Below, piece after piece: positions 51,856-61,366 of a stretch of 64,000 bases of DNA (within the stretch, counting starts at the first letter, position 1; every line of letters starts with the position of its first letter). Origin of the DNA: Coriobacteriaceae bacterium (GTDB lineage Bacteria > Actinomycetota > Coriobacteriia > Coriobacteriales > Coriobacteriaceae). The notes under the pieces were generated by a model. It made no database searches. It was given only the letters and a program-made list of their open reading frames with translations, and was not told the origin of the DNA. Where the stretch lies: positions 62,001 to 126,000 of the forward strand of contig CABOHA010000003.1 of NCBI GenBank assembly GCA_902399975.1. The letters are read 5' to 3'. The translations under genes were made by a program, and so were the position numbers.

Positions 51856-52356
51856 ATGGATATCCAACTTAAGACGGGATGCTTTGATGACGCGGCGTTG
51901 GTGCGCCGCGTCGTTTTTATGGACGAGCAGGGCTACGAGAACGAGTTTGACGCTATCGACGAGGATCCGAACTGCATTCATGTGACGCTCTATGTAGACG
52001 GCGAGCTTGCCGGTTGCTCGCGCGTGTTTCCCGAAGAACTCGAGCGCGCAGCTGACGCAGAGGCTCCGGTGTCGCCGGCGTGCGACTTGGACGAAGGCGT
52101 CGCGGCGGGGGAGACCTACATTATGGGGCGCGTGGCCGTGCTGCCGAGCATGCGCCGTCGCGGTTTGGCGAGCAAGATTGTCGAGGCCAGTGATACGTGC
52201 GCGCGTGATGCCGGCGCCAAGCTCATTAAGCTGCACGCGCAGGAATACGTGCTGCCGCTCTATGCCAAGGCGGGTTACACGCAGATTGCCCCGGTGGACT
52301 ACGAAGACGAGGGCCAGCCCCATGTTTGGATGGCCAAGCGCGTAGATGGCAGATAG
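51856..52356 (+). CDS. GNAT family N-acetyltransferase
   Basis: 166 residues from ATG 51856 (GAAAGGG upstream). CIHVTLYVDGELAGCSRVFP, IMGRVAVLPSMRRRGLASKIV (acetyl-CoA site RRRGLASKI), AKLIKLHAQEYVLPLYAKAGY (ElaA-type ending: LHAQEYVLPLYAKAGY) mark a GNAT fold close to ElaA. Substrate is unknown. It stands alone between the tyrosine-phosphatase gene and htpG. Confidence 0.88.
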   Translation: MDIQLKTGCFDDAALVRRVVFMDEQGYENEFDAIDEDPNCIHVTLYVDGELAGCSRVFPEELERAADAEAPVSPACDLDEGVAAGETYIMGRVAVLPSMRRRGLASKIVEASDTCARDAGAKLIKLHAQEYVLPLYAKAGYTQIAPVDYEDEGQPHVWMAKRVDGR

Positions 52357-52501
52357 GGACGTTCCTTTCCTGCCGGCAGTCGGGGACACTCCTTGGCAAT
52401 TGGCGCATCAGAGCGTTTGGACATACAGTTTTTCGATTCCGTATGTATATATGCGCGCTAATGGGTTATAAAATCTAAGTCTGAACATAGCAGGTCTGCA
52501 A

Positions 52502-52531
52502 TGCGGCTCGGGCAACCGGGCCGTTTTTGCG
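52502..52531 (+). terminator. Hairpin with T run in the htpG leader
   Basis: GCGGCTCGG-GCAA-CCGGGCCGT followed by TTTT, 28 bp before htpG. Could be an attenuator of htpG or a terminator of upstream transcription. Confidence 0.5.
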
Positions 52532-52558
52532 GACGGGGGTAGCGCGAAAGGACTGCAC

Positions 52559-54583
52559 ATGCGTCAATTTAAGACCGAGAGCAAAAAACTGCTCGACCTC
52601 ATGATCAACTCCATCTACACCAATAAGGAAATCTTCCTGCGCGAGCTTATCTCCAACGCGAGCGATGCCGTCGACAAGCTCAACTTTAAGAGCCTGCAGG
52701 ACCCGAGCGTCAAGCTCGACCAGGGCGACCTGGCTATTCGTGTTTCCTTTGATAAAGATGCCCGTACCATCACCATTTCGGATAACGGTATCGGCATGAC
52801 CGCCGAGGAGCTCGAGCGCAATCTGGGCACCATCGCCCATTCCGGCTCCGAGGAGTTTAAGACCGAGAACGCCGAGCAGCAGGGTTCCGATGTCGACATC
52901 ATCGGTCAGTTTGGCGTGGGCTTCTACTCTGCCTTTATGGTTGCCAGCCACGTAAAGGTTGTCAGCCGCGCCTATGGCGAGGACACCGCCCACGTTTGGG
53001 AGTCCGACGGTCTTGAGGGCTACACCATCGAGGATGGCGAGCGTGCTGAGCACGGTACCGATGTCATCCTGACGCTGCGCGAGAACGAGAAGCTCGACGC
53101 CGACGGCGAGGCCGAGACCTACGATCGCTTCCTGACCGAGTGGGGCCTCAAGAGCCTGATTCAGCAGTACAGCAACTATGTGCGCTACCCGATTCAGATG
53201 ATGGTGAGCAAGAGCCGCCAGAAACCCAAGCCCGAGGACGCCGGCGACGACTACAAGCCCGAGTACGAGGACTACCAGGAGCTCGAGACCATCAACTCCA
53301 TGACGCCGATCTGGAAAAAGCGCAGCTCCGACGTTGAGCAGAAGGATTACAACGAGTTCTACAAGTCCACGTTCCACGACTTTGACGATCCCGCGCGCAC
53401 TATCAGCTTCCATGCCGAGGGTACGCTTGAGTACGATGCGCTGCTGTTTGTGCCGGGTCGCGCCCCGTTCGATCTGTACAGCAAGGACTACGAGAAGGGC
53501 CTGGCGCTCTACAGTTCCAACGTGCTGATTATGGAGAAGTGCGACGACCTGCTGCCCGACTACTACAACTTTGTGCGCGGTGTCGTGGACTCTGCCGACG
53601 TGACGCTCAACATCTCGCGTGAGACGCTGCAACAGAACCGTCAGCTCAAGGCCATTGCCAAGCGTGTCGAGAAGAAGATCACTGCCGATCTTGAGGACAT
53701 GCGCGACAACGACCGCGAGGCATACGAGAAGTTCTTTGAGAACTTTGGTCGCGGTCTGAAGTACGGCATCTACTCGAGCTACGGCATGAAGGCCGACGAG
53801 CTCGCCGACCTGCTGCTGTTCTGGTCTGCCAAGGAGCAGAAGATGATCACCCTGGCCGAGTATGCCAAGGGCATGCCCGAGGATCAGAAGGCCATCTACT
53901 ACGCCGCCGGCGACTCGCGTGAGCGCTTGGCCAAGATGCCCGTGGTAAAGGGCGTGCTCGAGCGCGGCTATGACGTGCTGTTGCTGACGCAGGATGTGGA
54001 TGAGTTCACGTTCCAGGCTATGCGTGAGTACGTTGCCGCCGATATGCCTAAGATCTACGAGGACGACGCCGCCCGCGAGGCTGCCGAGAAGGCCGTTGCC
54101 GACGGTGCCGAGCCCGAGGTCGAGGATCGTCACCTGGAGCTCAAGAACGTCGCGACTGGCGATCTTGATCTGGCGACCGAGGACGAGAAGAAGGAGGCCG
54201 AGGACGCCACCAAGGAAAACGAGGACCTCTTTAGCGCTATGAAGGAGGCGCTCGGTGACAAGGTCGAGAAAGTTGCCGTCTCCGCGCGCCTGACCGATGC
54301 CCCCGCTTGCATCACCACCGAGGGTCCGCTTTCGCTCGAGATGGAGAAGGTGCTCCAGAAGGGACCCGAGGGTGCGCCCGACGGCATGCCCAAGAGCCAG
54401 CGCGTGCTCGAGCTCAACGCCAAGCACCCGGTCTTTGACAAGCTTGTCGCTGCCCAGAAGGCAGGTGACGCCGACAAGATCAAGCAGTACTCCGGCCTGC
54501 TCTACGATCAGGCCCTGCTGGTCGAGGGCATCCTCCCGGAGGACCCCGTTGCCTTCGCGGCGGCCATTTGCGAACTAATGTAA
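52559..54583 (+). CDS. htpG: Molecular chaperone HtpG (Hsp90)
   Basis: 674 residues, normal is about 620-660. The N-terminal ATPase domain carries FLRELISNASDAVDKL, ISDNGIGMTAEELERNLG, IGQFGVGFYSAFMVA and GTDVILTL. The middle domain has YVRYPIQMMV and NISRETLQQNRQLKAIAKRV. The C-terminal domain ends in QALLVEGILPEDPVAFAAAI. An acidic linker with EVEDRHLELKNVATGDLD separates the last domains. A hairpin element family member (copy B) follows. Confidence 0.97.
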   Translation: MRQFKTESKKLLDLMINSIYTNKEIFLRELISNASDAVDKLNFKSLQDPSVKLDQGDLAIRVSFDKDARTITISDNGIGMTAEELERNLGTIAHSGSEEFKTENAEQQGSDVDIIGQFGVGFYSAFMVASHVKVVSRAYGEDTAHVWESDGLEGYTIEDGERAEHGTDVILTLRENEKLDADGEAETYDRFLTEWGLKSLIQQYSNYVRYPIQMMVSKSRQKPKPEDAGDDYKPEYEDYQELETINSMTPIWKKRSSDVEQKDYNEFYKSTFHDFDDPARTISFHAEGTLEYDALLFVPGRAPFDLYSKDYEKGLALYSSNVLIMEKCDDLLPDYYNFVRGVVDSADVTLNISRETLQQNRQLKAIAKRVEKKITADLEDMRDNDREAYEKFFENFGRGLKYGIYSSYGMKADELADLLLFWSAKEQKMITLAEYAKGMPEDQKAIYYAAGDSRERLAKMPVVKGVLERGYDVLLLTQDVDEFTFQAMREYVAADMPKIYEDDAAREAAEKAVADGAEPEVEDRHLELKNVATGDLDLATEDEKKEAEDATKENEDLFSAMKEALGDKVEKVAVSARLTDAPACITTEGPLSLEMEKVLQKGPEGAPDGMPKSQRVLELNAKHPVFDKLVAAQKAGDADKIKQYSGLLYDQALLVEGILPEDPVAFAAAICELM

Positions 54584-54598
54584 CTACTCGACGCTGCA

Positions 54599-54694
54599 AA
54601 CGCCCCTAAGCGGCAATTTGACGTTCAATCGTCGGTCGCGTACCAAAGTACGCTTCCCTCCTCTTTCACGTCACCTTGCTCGCTTAGGGGCGTT
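54599..54694. repeat. Modular hairpin element, copy B (after htpG)
   Basis: Outer stem AACGCCCCTAAGCG (54599-54612) with CGCTTAGGGGCGTT (54681-54694); middle TGACGT/ACGTCA; core as in copy A, with GCGTAC-CAAA-GTACGC inside. The rest of the 54584-54951 gap holds a 28-bp palindrome (54739-54766, TTGGGGAC-GTCCCCAA), GTACAACTGTAC (54824-54835), and no gene. Confidence 0.8.
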
Positions 54695-54951
54695 TTCGCT
54701 GACTTATGCTCAACCTGCGACGCTTTCGTGGCCCTAAGTAGTCGTTGGGGACGTCCCCAATGACTAGTTGGGTTGCTAATTTGTGCGCGTTGTGGTTTTG
54801 TGACCTGCTGAAATTAAAGATACTGTACAACTGTACGTTAACTCATCTTCGTAGTATATTGCTACCCGCAAAACTCAACACCATTGTGCTTTGAGACGTT
54901 AAAGCGCCTACTACAATGGTTGTCGATAGTACGATTCGATTCAACGACAGG

Positions 54952-57741
54952 ATGGATGGTCCAAGCGTGAGTCTCGGCAGCAAACTATCCGATGCAAAGG
55001 TCTCCTTTGCGATATTTAAGCGCGACATTAAGCGACTGCTTGTGAACCCCGTCGCCTTGGTGGTTACCCTCGGCGTGTGTGTTATTCCCTCGCTGTATGC
55101 CTGGTACAACATCGTGGCAAACTGGGATCCGTACGGAAACACCCAGGGCATCAAGATTGCTATCGCCAACAACGACCAGGGAACCCAAAACGACCTAGTG
55201 GGCGAGCTCAATGCGGGCGATAAGGTGGTCGACCAGCTCAAGGAAAACGATCAGCTGGGCTGGACCTTCGTCGACTCGGCTGCCGATGCCAAAGAGGGCG
55301 TCGAGAGCGGGGAATACTACGCGGCGATCGTAATCCCCAAGAACTTCTCCGACAATCTTGTCTCGATGCTCGATGGCAATTACCATCAGCCGAAGCTCAC
55401 CTATTACGTCAATGAGAAGAAGAGCGCCATTGCGCCCAAGGTCACCGATACCGGTGCCAACACCATCGAGGAGCAGATCAACTCGGAGTTTGTCTCCACG
55501 GTGGGCGAGACCGTAGCGGGCATCGCCAAGGATGCCGGCATCGATTTAAAGGACAAGGCAACCCAGACTCAGGACTCGCTGACAAGTTCGGTGTCCGAGG
55601 CATCCGACACCTTGGGTGAGGTGCGCGATTCGATTGGCGATATGAATGCCGCCATCGATAAGACGAGTGGCGCTATCGCCTCGGCTGATGCGGCGCTTGC
55701 CGGCTTGCAAGGTCAGGCACCGTCGCTGACGCAGGCAATCTCCCAGGGCAACGACCTGCTGGGCGAGGCTCGCGCCACGGCGGGCAACTCTATCACCTCG
55801 CTCTCCAAGGCACTCTCGGAAGGTAGCCTTGCACTCACCAAGACGTCAGCCTCCGCGAACGCTGCGATTGGCAAGCTAACGGGTACGGTCACATCTACGA
55901 CCACCCGCATCGACAACTCGCTCGAGTCTCTCCAGGCGACGATCGATCACAATAAGGCCGTTATCGGGCACTTGGAGATTCTCGTTAATGACACGTCGAC
56001 AGGTTCCGAGGAAATTGACGCGCGCATTGTATCGACCATCGATTCGCTTCGCGAGCAAAACCAGAAGCTGCAGAGCATCAAGGATGGCCTTTCTGCACAG
56101 TCGAGCGCCATGGCAAACGACGCTACGGCAATCTCGAACGCGAGCAACGCACTCAACGCGGCAATTCAGACCGGTACGGCTAGCCTCGGTCAGGCTCAGA
56201 CCGATCTGGTTCAGAACGCACTTCCGAAGGCTTCGAGCGCGCTTGACTCCTTTGCCGCCGTTTCGGGCGATTTGACCGGCATTGTGTCGGGTATGACCCC
56301 CACGATAGCGAGCGCGCGCGGCACGCTGGCGCAGCTCGACGCCACGCTCAAGCAGGCAAAGACCACGCTGTCCCAAACCGACGCCTCCCTTGCCAAGGTT
56401 CAGGACAAGCTCGCGACCGCCGCCAATGACATTGCGGCGCTGCAGACCTCTGAGTCTATGGGCGAGTTAGCCGACCTCATGGACGTCGACGTCAATGACG
56501 TGGCAGATTTCATGGCATCTCCGGTTGAGCTGACGTCCAAGTCAATCTATCCGGTCAAGAGCTTTGGCTCGGGCATCGCGCCCTTCTACACCAATCTGGC
56601 GCTGTGGGTAGGCGGCTATGTGCTCATCGCTATCTATAAACTCGAGGTCGACCGCGAGGGCATCGGTAGCTTTACGGCGCGTCAGGGCTACTTTGGCCGC
56701 TGGCTGCTGCTGGTGATCCTGGGCGCGTTCCAGGCCATTATCGTTACGGTGGGCGACCTGGTCATTGGCGTTCAGTGCGTCAATCCGCTGCTCTTTGTAC
56801 TGGGCGGCATCGCTATTTCGTTCACCTACGTCAACATCATCTATGCGCTGTCCACCACGTTTAAGCATATCGGTAAAGCCATTGGCGTCATCCTCGTCAT
56901 TGTGCAGATCCCCGGCTCGTCGGGCATGTATCCCATCGAGATGATGCCCGGCTTCTTCCAATGGCTGCATCCGCTGCTGCCCTTCACCTATGGCATCAAC
57001 CTGCTGCGCGAGACCGTCGGTGGCATGTATTCGTTCAACTACCTGTTCAACCTGTGCATCCTGGGCGTGTTCCTTGCCATCGCACTCTTTATTGGCTTGC
57101 AGCTGCGTCCGCTGCTGCTCAACCTCAACCTGCTCTTTGACAAGCAGCTTTCCACGACGGGCCTCATGATCTGCGAGTCCAACGACCTGCCGCGCCAGCG
57201 CTATTCGCTGCGCACGGCCATGCGCGTCATGCTCGATTCGGATTCGTACCGTCGCGAGCTGCTCGATCATGCCGTGGCGTTTGAGCATCGCTACCCGTAC
57301 TACATCAAGGGCGGTTTTGCCGCCGTGGTAGGCGTGCAGGTTCTGCTCTTTGTGCTTTCGACGGTGCTCGATATCGACAATAACGGCAAGATCATCCTGC
57401 TCGTTATCTGGATCATTTCGGTTATCGCCATCTGCGGCTGGCTCATCAACATCGAATACATCCGTGCGAGCCTCAATACCCAGATGCGTATCTCGGCGCT
57501 TTCGGACGAGGACCTTCGCCGCGAGATGCGCGAGCACACGGCTGCCATCCCTGCCGCCCGTCGCATGTTTGGTCTCAACGCCAGCGAGCGTGGCGCCAAG
57601 GGAGGCGAACAGCCTACGAGCCGTCTGTCGCATATCGGTGCGCATCGTAAGGCTCAAGATGCCGACGGCGCTGACAACGTAAACGGAAACGACGGGGACA
57701 CCACCTCGCTTGGCAAGCACTCTAAAGGAGGTGAGGCATAA
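54952..57741 (+). CDS. YhgE/Pip family ABC-2-type membrane protein
   Basis: 929 residues from ATG 54952; GTG 54967 (MSLGSKLSD) is an alternative with AGGATGGA upstream. The Pip N-terminal region reads FKRDIKRLLVNPVALVVTLG and VIPSLYAWYNIVANWDPYGN, with a long extracytoplasmic coiled-coil domain of repeated heptads (DTLGEVRDSIGDMNAAIDKT) in residues about 200-500. ABC-2-like membrane helices follow (YVLIAIYKLEVDREG, ILGAFQAIIVTVGDLVIG, FTYVNIIYALSTTF). Phage-infection or type VII-secretion roles are known for relatives; the role here is unknown. Confidence 0.85.
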   Translation: MDGPSVSLGSKLSDAKVSFAIFKRDIKRLLVNPVALVVTLGVCVIPSLYAWYNIVANWDPYGNTQGIKIAIANNDQGTQNDLVGELNAGDKVVDQLKENDQLGWTFVDSAADAKEGVESGEYYAAIVIPKNFSDNLVSMLDGNYHQPKLTYYVNEKKSAIAPKVTDTGANTIEEQINSEFVSTVGETVAGIAKDAGIDLKDKATQTQDSLTSSVSEASDTLGEVRDSIGDMNAAIDKTSGAIASADAALAGLQGQAPSLTQAISQGNDLLGEARATAGNSITSLSKALSEGSLALTKTSASANAAIGKLTGTVTSTTTRIDNSLESLQATIDHNKAVIGHLEILVNDTSTGSEEIDARIVSTIDSLREQNQKLQSIKDGLSAQSSAMANDATAISNASNALNAAIQTGTASLGQAQTDLVQNALPKASSALDSFAAVSGDLTGIVSGMTPTIASARGTLAQLDATLKQAKTTLSQTDASLAKVQDKLATAANDIAALQTSESMGELADLMDVDVNDVADFMASPVELTSKSIYPVKSFGSGIAPFYTNLALWVGGYVLIAIYKLEVDREGIGSFTARQGYFGRWLLLVILGAFQAIIVTVGDLVIGVQCVNPLLFVLGGIAISFTYVNIIYALSTTFKHIGKAIGVILVIVQIPGSSGMYPIEMMPGFFQWLHPLLPFTYGINLLRETVGGMYSFNYLFNLCILGVFLAIALFIGLQLRPLLLNLNLLFDKQLSTTGLMICESNDLPRQRYSLRTAMRVMLDSDSYRRELLDHAVAFEHRYPYYIKGGFAAVVGVQVLLFVLSTVLDIDNNGKIILLVIWIISVIAICGWLINIEYIRASLNTQMRISALSDEDLRREMREHTAAIPAARRMFGLNASERGAKGGEQPTSRLSHIGAHRKAQDADGADNVNGNDGDTTSLGKHSKGGEA

Positions 57742-59931
57742 ATGAAAAACATCCTGCACCTGTTTAAGCGCGATGTCCAAAACGTGTCTCGCTCCGTGAT
57801 CGGCATGGTCGTCGTGATGGGCCTGATCATCGTGCCATGTCTCTATGCATGGTTTAACATCGCCGGAAGCTGGGATCCGTACGGCAACACCGGCAACCTT
57901 AAGATCGCCGTGGTCAACACTGATGAGGGTTACGAGAGCGATCTGATTCCCGTCGAGGTCAACGTGGGCGAAAACGTAACCGCCACCCTGCGCGGCAACG
58001 AGAACTTCGACTGGGTTGTGCTCAACGATCGCGATAAGGCCATCGATGGCGTCAAGTCGGGCGCGTACTACGCTGCCGTCGTTATCCCTAAAACGTTTAG
58101 CGCCGACATGATGACGCTTTTCTCGACCGAGGTGAAGCACGCCGATATCGAGTTCTACGAGAACCAGAAGGCTAACGCCATCGCACAGATCGTGACTGAA
58201 AAGGGCTCGAGCGCCGTCCAGAGTCAGGTCAACGAGACCTTTACCAAGACCATCACGACCATCGGCCTTAAGACCGTGTCCAGCCTGCTCGACTATATGA
58301 GTACCGACCAGGTGAGCAACTTTATCGCCAATCTGTCCTCGACGCTGGGCGATTCGGTCGAGGACCTGCAGGACGTTCAGGCGAGTGCGACGTCGCTCGC
58401 GGGCATTTTGAGCTCCACGTCCGATTCACTGACATCGGCGGGCGGCATGCTCAAGCAGACGGGCACCGTTGATGAGTCGACGAAGCAGCTGATGGAGCAC
58501 GCCAAGAGCGGCATCAATGATTCCAAGGAAGCGCTCAAGGCCGCCAACGATGCCGTTGACGCGGCGATTGACGGAAGCGCGGGCTCGTTCGACAACGTGT
58601 CCGCCGAGCTTGCGAAGGCATTCGATGCCGCGAATCAGCATGTTGACCTTACGGTGTCTCAGCTCAACGAAGCCGCAGCGGCGCTCAATACGCGTGCTGA
58701 CGATATCGATGCGATGGCCGATCAGCTCCGCAACCTTGCCGACCAGGTGAGTGATGACAAGCTCAAAGACGGTCTCGAGTCCGCTGCGACGTCGCTGGGC
58801 AGAATTGCCGTGGAGTACCGCAACAATGCGAAGGACCTGACGGCGACCGCAAAGTCCCTTTCGGACGGCATGGCGGAGGTCAACAACTCGCGTGCCGAGG
58901 TCGACCAGGCCATCGCCGATGCCAAGGCGGGTATCTCGGGAGCCAAGTCCGACTACGATTCCACGTTCTCGGTTAAGGCCAAGGAGCTCAAGAAGACCAT
59001 TTCGGGCGTTCTGGATTCCCTGAACGGTATCTCGGGTGACTTGGATAGCGCTGTGAGCGGTCTGACCGACGCCTCTGGCTCGCTCGCAAAGGGCCTCTCC
59101 AAGGCTGCGACGCTGGTCAACAAGGCTTCTGATCAGTTGGGCGAGGCGTCGGACAAGATCAGCGCTTTTAAGGACGAGCTTGATAGCGCTCTGATGTCGG
59201 GTGACCTGGCCATGATTAAGACAATGATTGGCAACGACCCCGAGGGCCTCGCCGTGTCGCTTTCCGGCCCCGTCGCGCTCGACCGCAAACCGGTCTATCC
59301 GATCCGCAACTACGGTTCGGCCATGGCACCGTTCTACACGATTCTGTCGCTGTGGGTGGGCTCGATTGTACTGGCGGCCATGATGAAGGTCTCGGTTGAC
59401 GATGAGCTCATCAACGAGCTCATCCCCGTACGCCTGCACGAGATCTATCTGGGCCGTTACCTGTTCTTTGGCGGTTTGGCCCTGCTGCAGGCAACGCTCG
59501 TGTGCGCGGGTGACATCCTGTTCTTTGGCATTCAGTGCGACAACCCGCTGCAGTTTGTGCTGGCGGGCTGGGTCGCGAGTCTCGTGTTCTCCAATATCGT
59601 CTATACGCTTACGGTTTCGTTTGGCGATATCGGCAAGGCGCTCGCTGTCGTGCTGTTGGTCATGCAGGTCGGTGGTTCGGGCGGCACGTTCCCCATCGAG
59701 ATGACCGGTCCCGTGTTCCAGGCGATCTATCCGTTCCTGCCGTTCACCCATGGCATCAACGCCATGCATGCTGCCATGGCCGGCGCCTACCATATGGAGT
59801 ACTGGGTTGAGCTAGGCATTCTGGCGAGCTATCTGATTCCGTCGCTGGCCCTGGGCGTCGTCTTCCGCCGTCCGGTCATCAAAGCCAACGACTGGATCAT
59901 CGAAAAGCTTGAAAGCACGAAGCTAATTTAG
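57742..59931 (+). CDS. YhgE/Pip family ABC-2-type membrane protein, second copy
   Basis: 729 residues, start immediately after the previous stop, with AAAGGAGGTGAG upstream. N-terminus MKNILHLFKRDVQNVSRSVI then IIVPCLYAWFNIAGSWDPYG as in the first copy; a shorter coiled-coil domain (AALNTRADDIDAMADQL, VSGLTDASGSLAKGL) and the same ABC-2 helices with FPIEMTGPVFQAIYPFLPFT near the end. Tandem YhgE/Pip pairs are common in this group. Paralogy is clear from the shared termini. Confidence 0.85.
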   Translation: MKNILHLFKRDVQNVSRSVIGMVVVMGLIIVPCLYAWFNIAGSWDPYGNTGNLKIAVVNTDEGYESDLIPVEVNVGENVTATLRGNENFDWVVLNDRDKAIDGVKSGAYYAAVVIPKTFSADMMTLFSTEVKHADIEFYENQKANAIAQIVTEKGSSAVQSQVNETFTKTITTIGLKTVSSLLDYMSTDQVSNFIANLSSTLGDSVEDLQDVQASATSLAGILSSTSDSLTSAGGMLKQTGTVDESTKQLMEHAKSGINDSKEALKAANDAVDAAIDGSAGSFDNVSAELAKAFDAANQHVDLTVSQLNEAAAALNTRADDIDAMADQLRNLADQVSDDKLKDGLESAATSLGRIAVEYRNNAKDLTATAKSLSDGMAEVNNSRAEVDQAIADAKAGISGAKSDYDSTFSVKAKELKKTISGVLDSLNGISGDLDSAVSGLTDASGSLAKGLSKAATLVNKASDQLGEASDKISAFKDELDSALMSGDLAMIKTMIGNDPEGLAVSLSGPVALDRKPVYPIRNYGSAMAPFYTILSLWVGSIVLAAMMKVSVDDELINELIPVRLHEIYLGRYLFFGGLALLQATLVCAGDILFFGIQCDNPLQFVLAGWVASLVFSNIVYTLTVSFGDIGKALAVVLLVMQVGGSGGTFPIEMTGPVFQAIYPFLPFTHGINAMHAAMAGAYHMEYWVELGILASYLIPSLALGVVFRRPVIKANDWIIEKLESTKLI

Positions 59932-59932
59932 T

Positions 59933-59960
59933 TACGCGGTTTTACCAAACCGCGTAACGG
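59933..59960. terminator. Perfect palindrome after the second YhgE/Pip gene
   Basis: GTTACGCGGTTT-TACC-AAACCGCGTAAC is a perfect 12-bp stem with a 4-nt loop and no T tail. It may be a factor-dependent terminator or a regulatory dyad. Confidence 0.55.
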
Positions 59961-59972
59961 CTCGACGCTGCA

Positions 59973-60071
59973 AACGTCCCTAAGCGGCAATCTGACGTTC
60001 AATTTCAAGGGCGCGGCCAGAGAAGGTCGGCGCCCTTTCATTTCACGTCACCTTGCTCGCTTAGGGGCGTT
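59973..60071. repeat. Modular hairpin element, copy C (after the second YhgE/Pip gene)
   Basis: Outer stem AACGTCCCTAAGCG (59973-59986) with CGCTTAGGGGCGTT (60058-60071), as copy B but with a T where B has C, paired by a G-T. The inner core is replaced by AAGGGCGCGGCC-AGAGAA-GGTCGGCGCCCTT. The remaining 60072-60266 interval holds a terminator-like hairpin at 60159-60197 (CGGGGCGTGCCGG, CCGGCGCGTCCCG, TTTTT). Confidence 0.8.
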
Positions 60072-60158
60072 TTCGCTGACGTTGCCGGAACATCGAGGTT
60101 TTCTGTTCCGACGCTTTAGTTGAGTGAATTGCACGGGCTGCTTGGTTGTTGCTACAGT

Positions 60159-60197
60159 AGCGGGGCGTGCCGGGGGTCCGGCGCGTCCCGTTTTTAT
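60159..60197 (+). terminator. Terminator-like hairpin before the EamA gene
   Basis: CGGGGCGTGCCGG and CCGGCGCGTCCCG are near-complementary and are followed by TTTTTATTT. It lies 70 bp before the next start, so attenuation is possible. Confidence 0.6.
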
Positions 60198-60266
60198 TTG
60201 ACCATGAGGCGGCACGCAGCCATACGCGTGCGGACACCACGCCCAGATTGAGTGCGAGGATGTTCC

Positions 60267-61250
60267 ATGGCCCAATACGCTGCCAACGAAATCGAAAACA
60301 TGCCCGATAGTCCTGTAGCCCGTGAGGATTTGGGCGCGGGCGGTATTCCCCGGGGTGCCGGCGCACGTTCTCCGCTGTTCTGGAAAGTTTTGCTACTTTC
60401 GGTGGCGGTCATCTGGGGCTACTCCTTTACCACTATGAAGGACGCACTCGGCACCATTCCGGTGTTCGAGCTGCTCTATGTACGCTTTCTGCCTGCAGCG
60501 TTGGTCATGTTTGCCGTCTTCCACAAGCGCATCACTGCACATTTCAACGCTCGCAACCTGATCGTTGGCCTGAGTATGGGCGTGCTCATGTGGGCGGCCT
60601 ATGCGTTGCAGACGGTCGGCCTGGCGCATACTACGGCAGGCAAGAATGCTTTTTTGACGGGCACGTACTGTATCCTTGTGCCGTTTGCCAGCTATGTCCT
60701 GAGCGGCGAAAAGCTCACCCGCTATAACCTGGGTGCGGCACTGCTGTGCCTGGCGGGCATTGGCCTGGTGGCACTCGATAGCGTCGAGTTCAATGCTGGA
60801 GATGTCATCACGCTGGGCGGCGCGGTCTTCTTTGCTATCCAGATGGCAGTGACCGCCAAGTATGGCCGCAAGATGGACATCAACGTCATCACGTTTTGGA
60901 TGTTTGTGGGCAATGGCGTTTTGAGCTTAATCACGTCGCTGCTATTCGAGACTCAGGCGCCTCTGTCCGTGTGGACGCCGAGCTTTGTCGGCGTGGCGGC
61001 CTTTCTCTCGGTGGGCTGTACGTGCGTGGCACTGCTCGTCCAAAACGTTGGATTGGCGCACGTCCCGGCCTCGACGGGCTCGCTGCTCCTTTCGATGGAG
61101 TCCCCCTCGGGCGTGCTGTTCTCGGTGCTGCTGATGGGGGAGGCGCTCACCTCGCGCCTGCTTGCCGGCTTTGCGCTCATCTTTTTGTCGATTATCTTGA
61201 GCGAGACGCATTTCGATTTCTTGCGCCGAAAATCTCGCCCGCAATTGTAA
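60267..61250 (+). CDS. EamA/DMT family transporter
   Basis: 327 residues from ATG 60267 (GCGAGGATG upstream). It has ten hydrophobic segments in two EamA repeats: VLLLSVAVIWGYSFTTM, LPAALVMFAVFHK, LTGTYCILVPFASYVLSG, and in the second half AFLSVGCTCVALLVQNVG, STGSLLLSMESPSGVLFSVL, FALIFLSIILSETHF. Drug or metabolite exporter, substrate unknown. A short N-terminal hydrophilic segment of about 45 residues precedes the first helix. Confidence 0.88.
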   Translation: MAQYAANEIENMPDSPVAREDLGAGGIPRGAGARSPLFWKVLLLSVAVIWGYSFTTMKDALGTIPVFELLYVRFLPAALVMFAVFHKRITAHFNARNLIVGLSMGVLMWAAYALQTVGLAHTTAGKNAFLTGTYCILVPFASYVLSGEKLTRYNLGAALLCLAGIGLVALDSVEFNAGDVITLGGAVFFAIQMAVTAKYGRKMDINVITFWMFVGNGVLSLITSLLFETQAPLSVWTPSFVGVAAFLSVGCTCVALLVQNVGLAHVPASTGSLLLSMESPSGVLFSVLLMGEALTSRLLAGFALIFLSIILSETHFDFLRRKSRPQL

Positions 61251-61260
61251 ACAACTTGTT

Positions 61261-61290
61261 GCGCCGCCCTCCTGGGGCGGCGTTTTTTAT
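61261..61290 (+). terminator. Terminator after the EamA gene
   Basis: GCGCCGCCC-TCCT-GGGGCGGCG followed by TTTTTT. Confidence 0.85.
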
Positions 61291-61366
61291 GCCTCGCCTT
61301 TAAAGTTGTACCTTGCACTTTACGCTATCAAAGTGCTTACTGCAAAAACGCTACTGGAGGGCATTT

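Noticed and set aside
52475..54427. A 650-codon minus-strand reading frame opposite htpG
   Set aside because: Shadow frame with Leu/Gly/Val/His-rich sequence and no domain.
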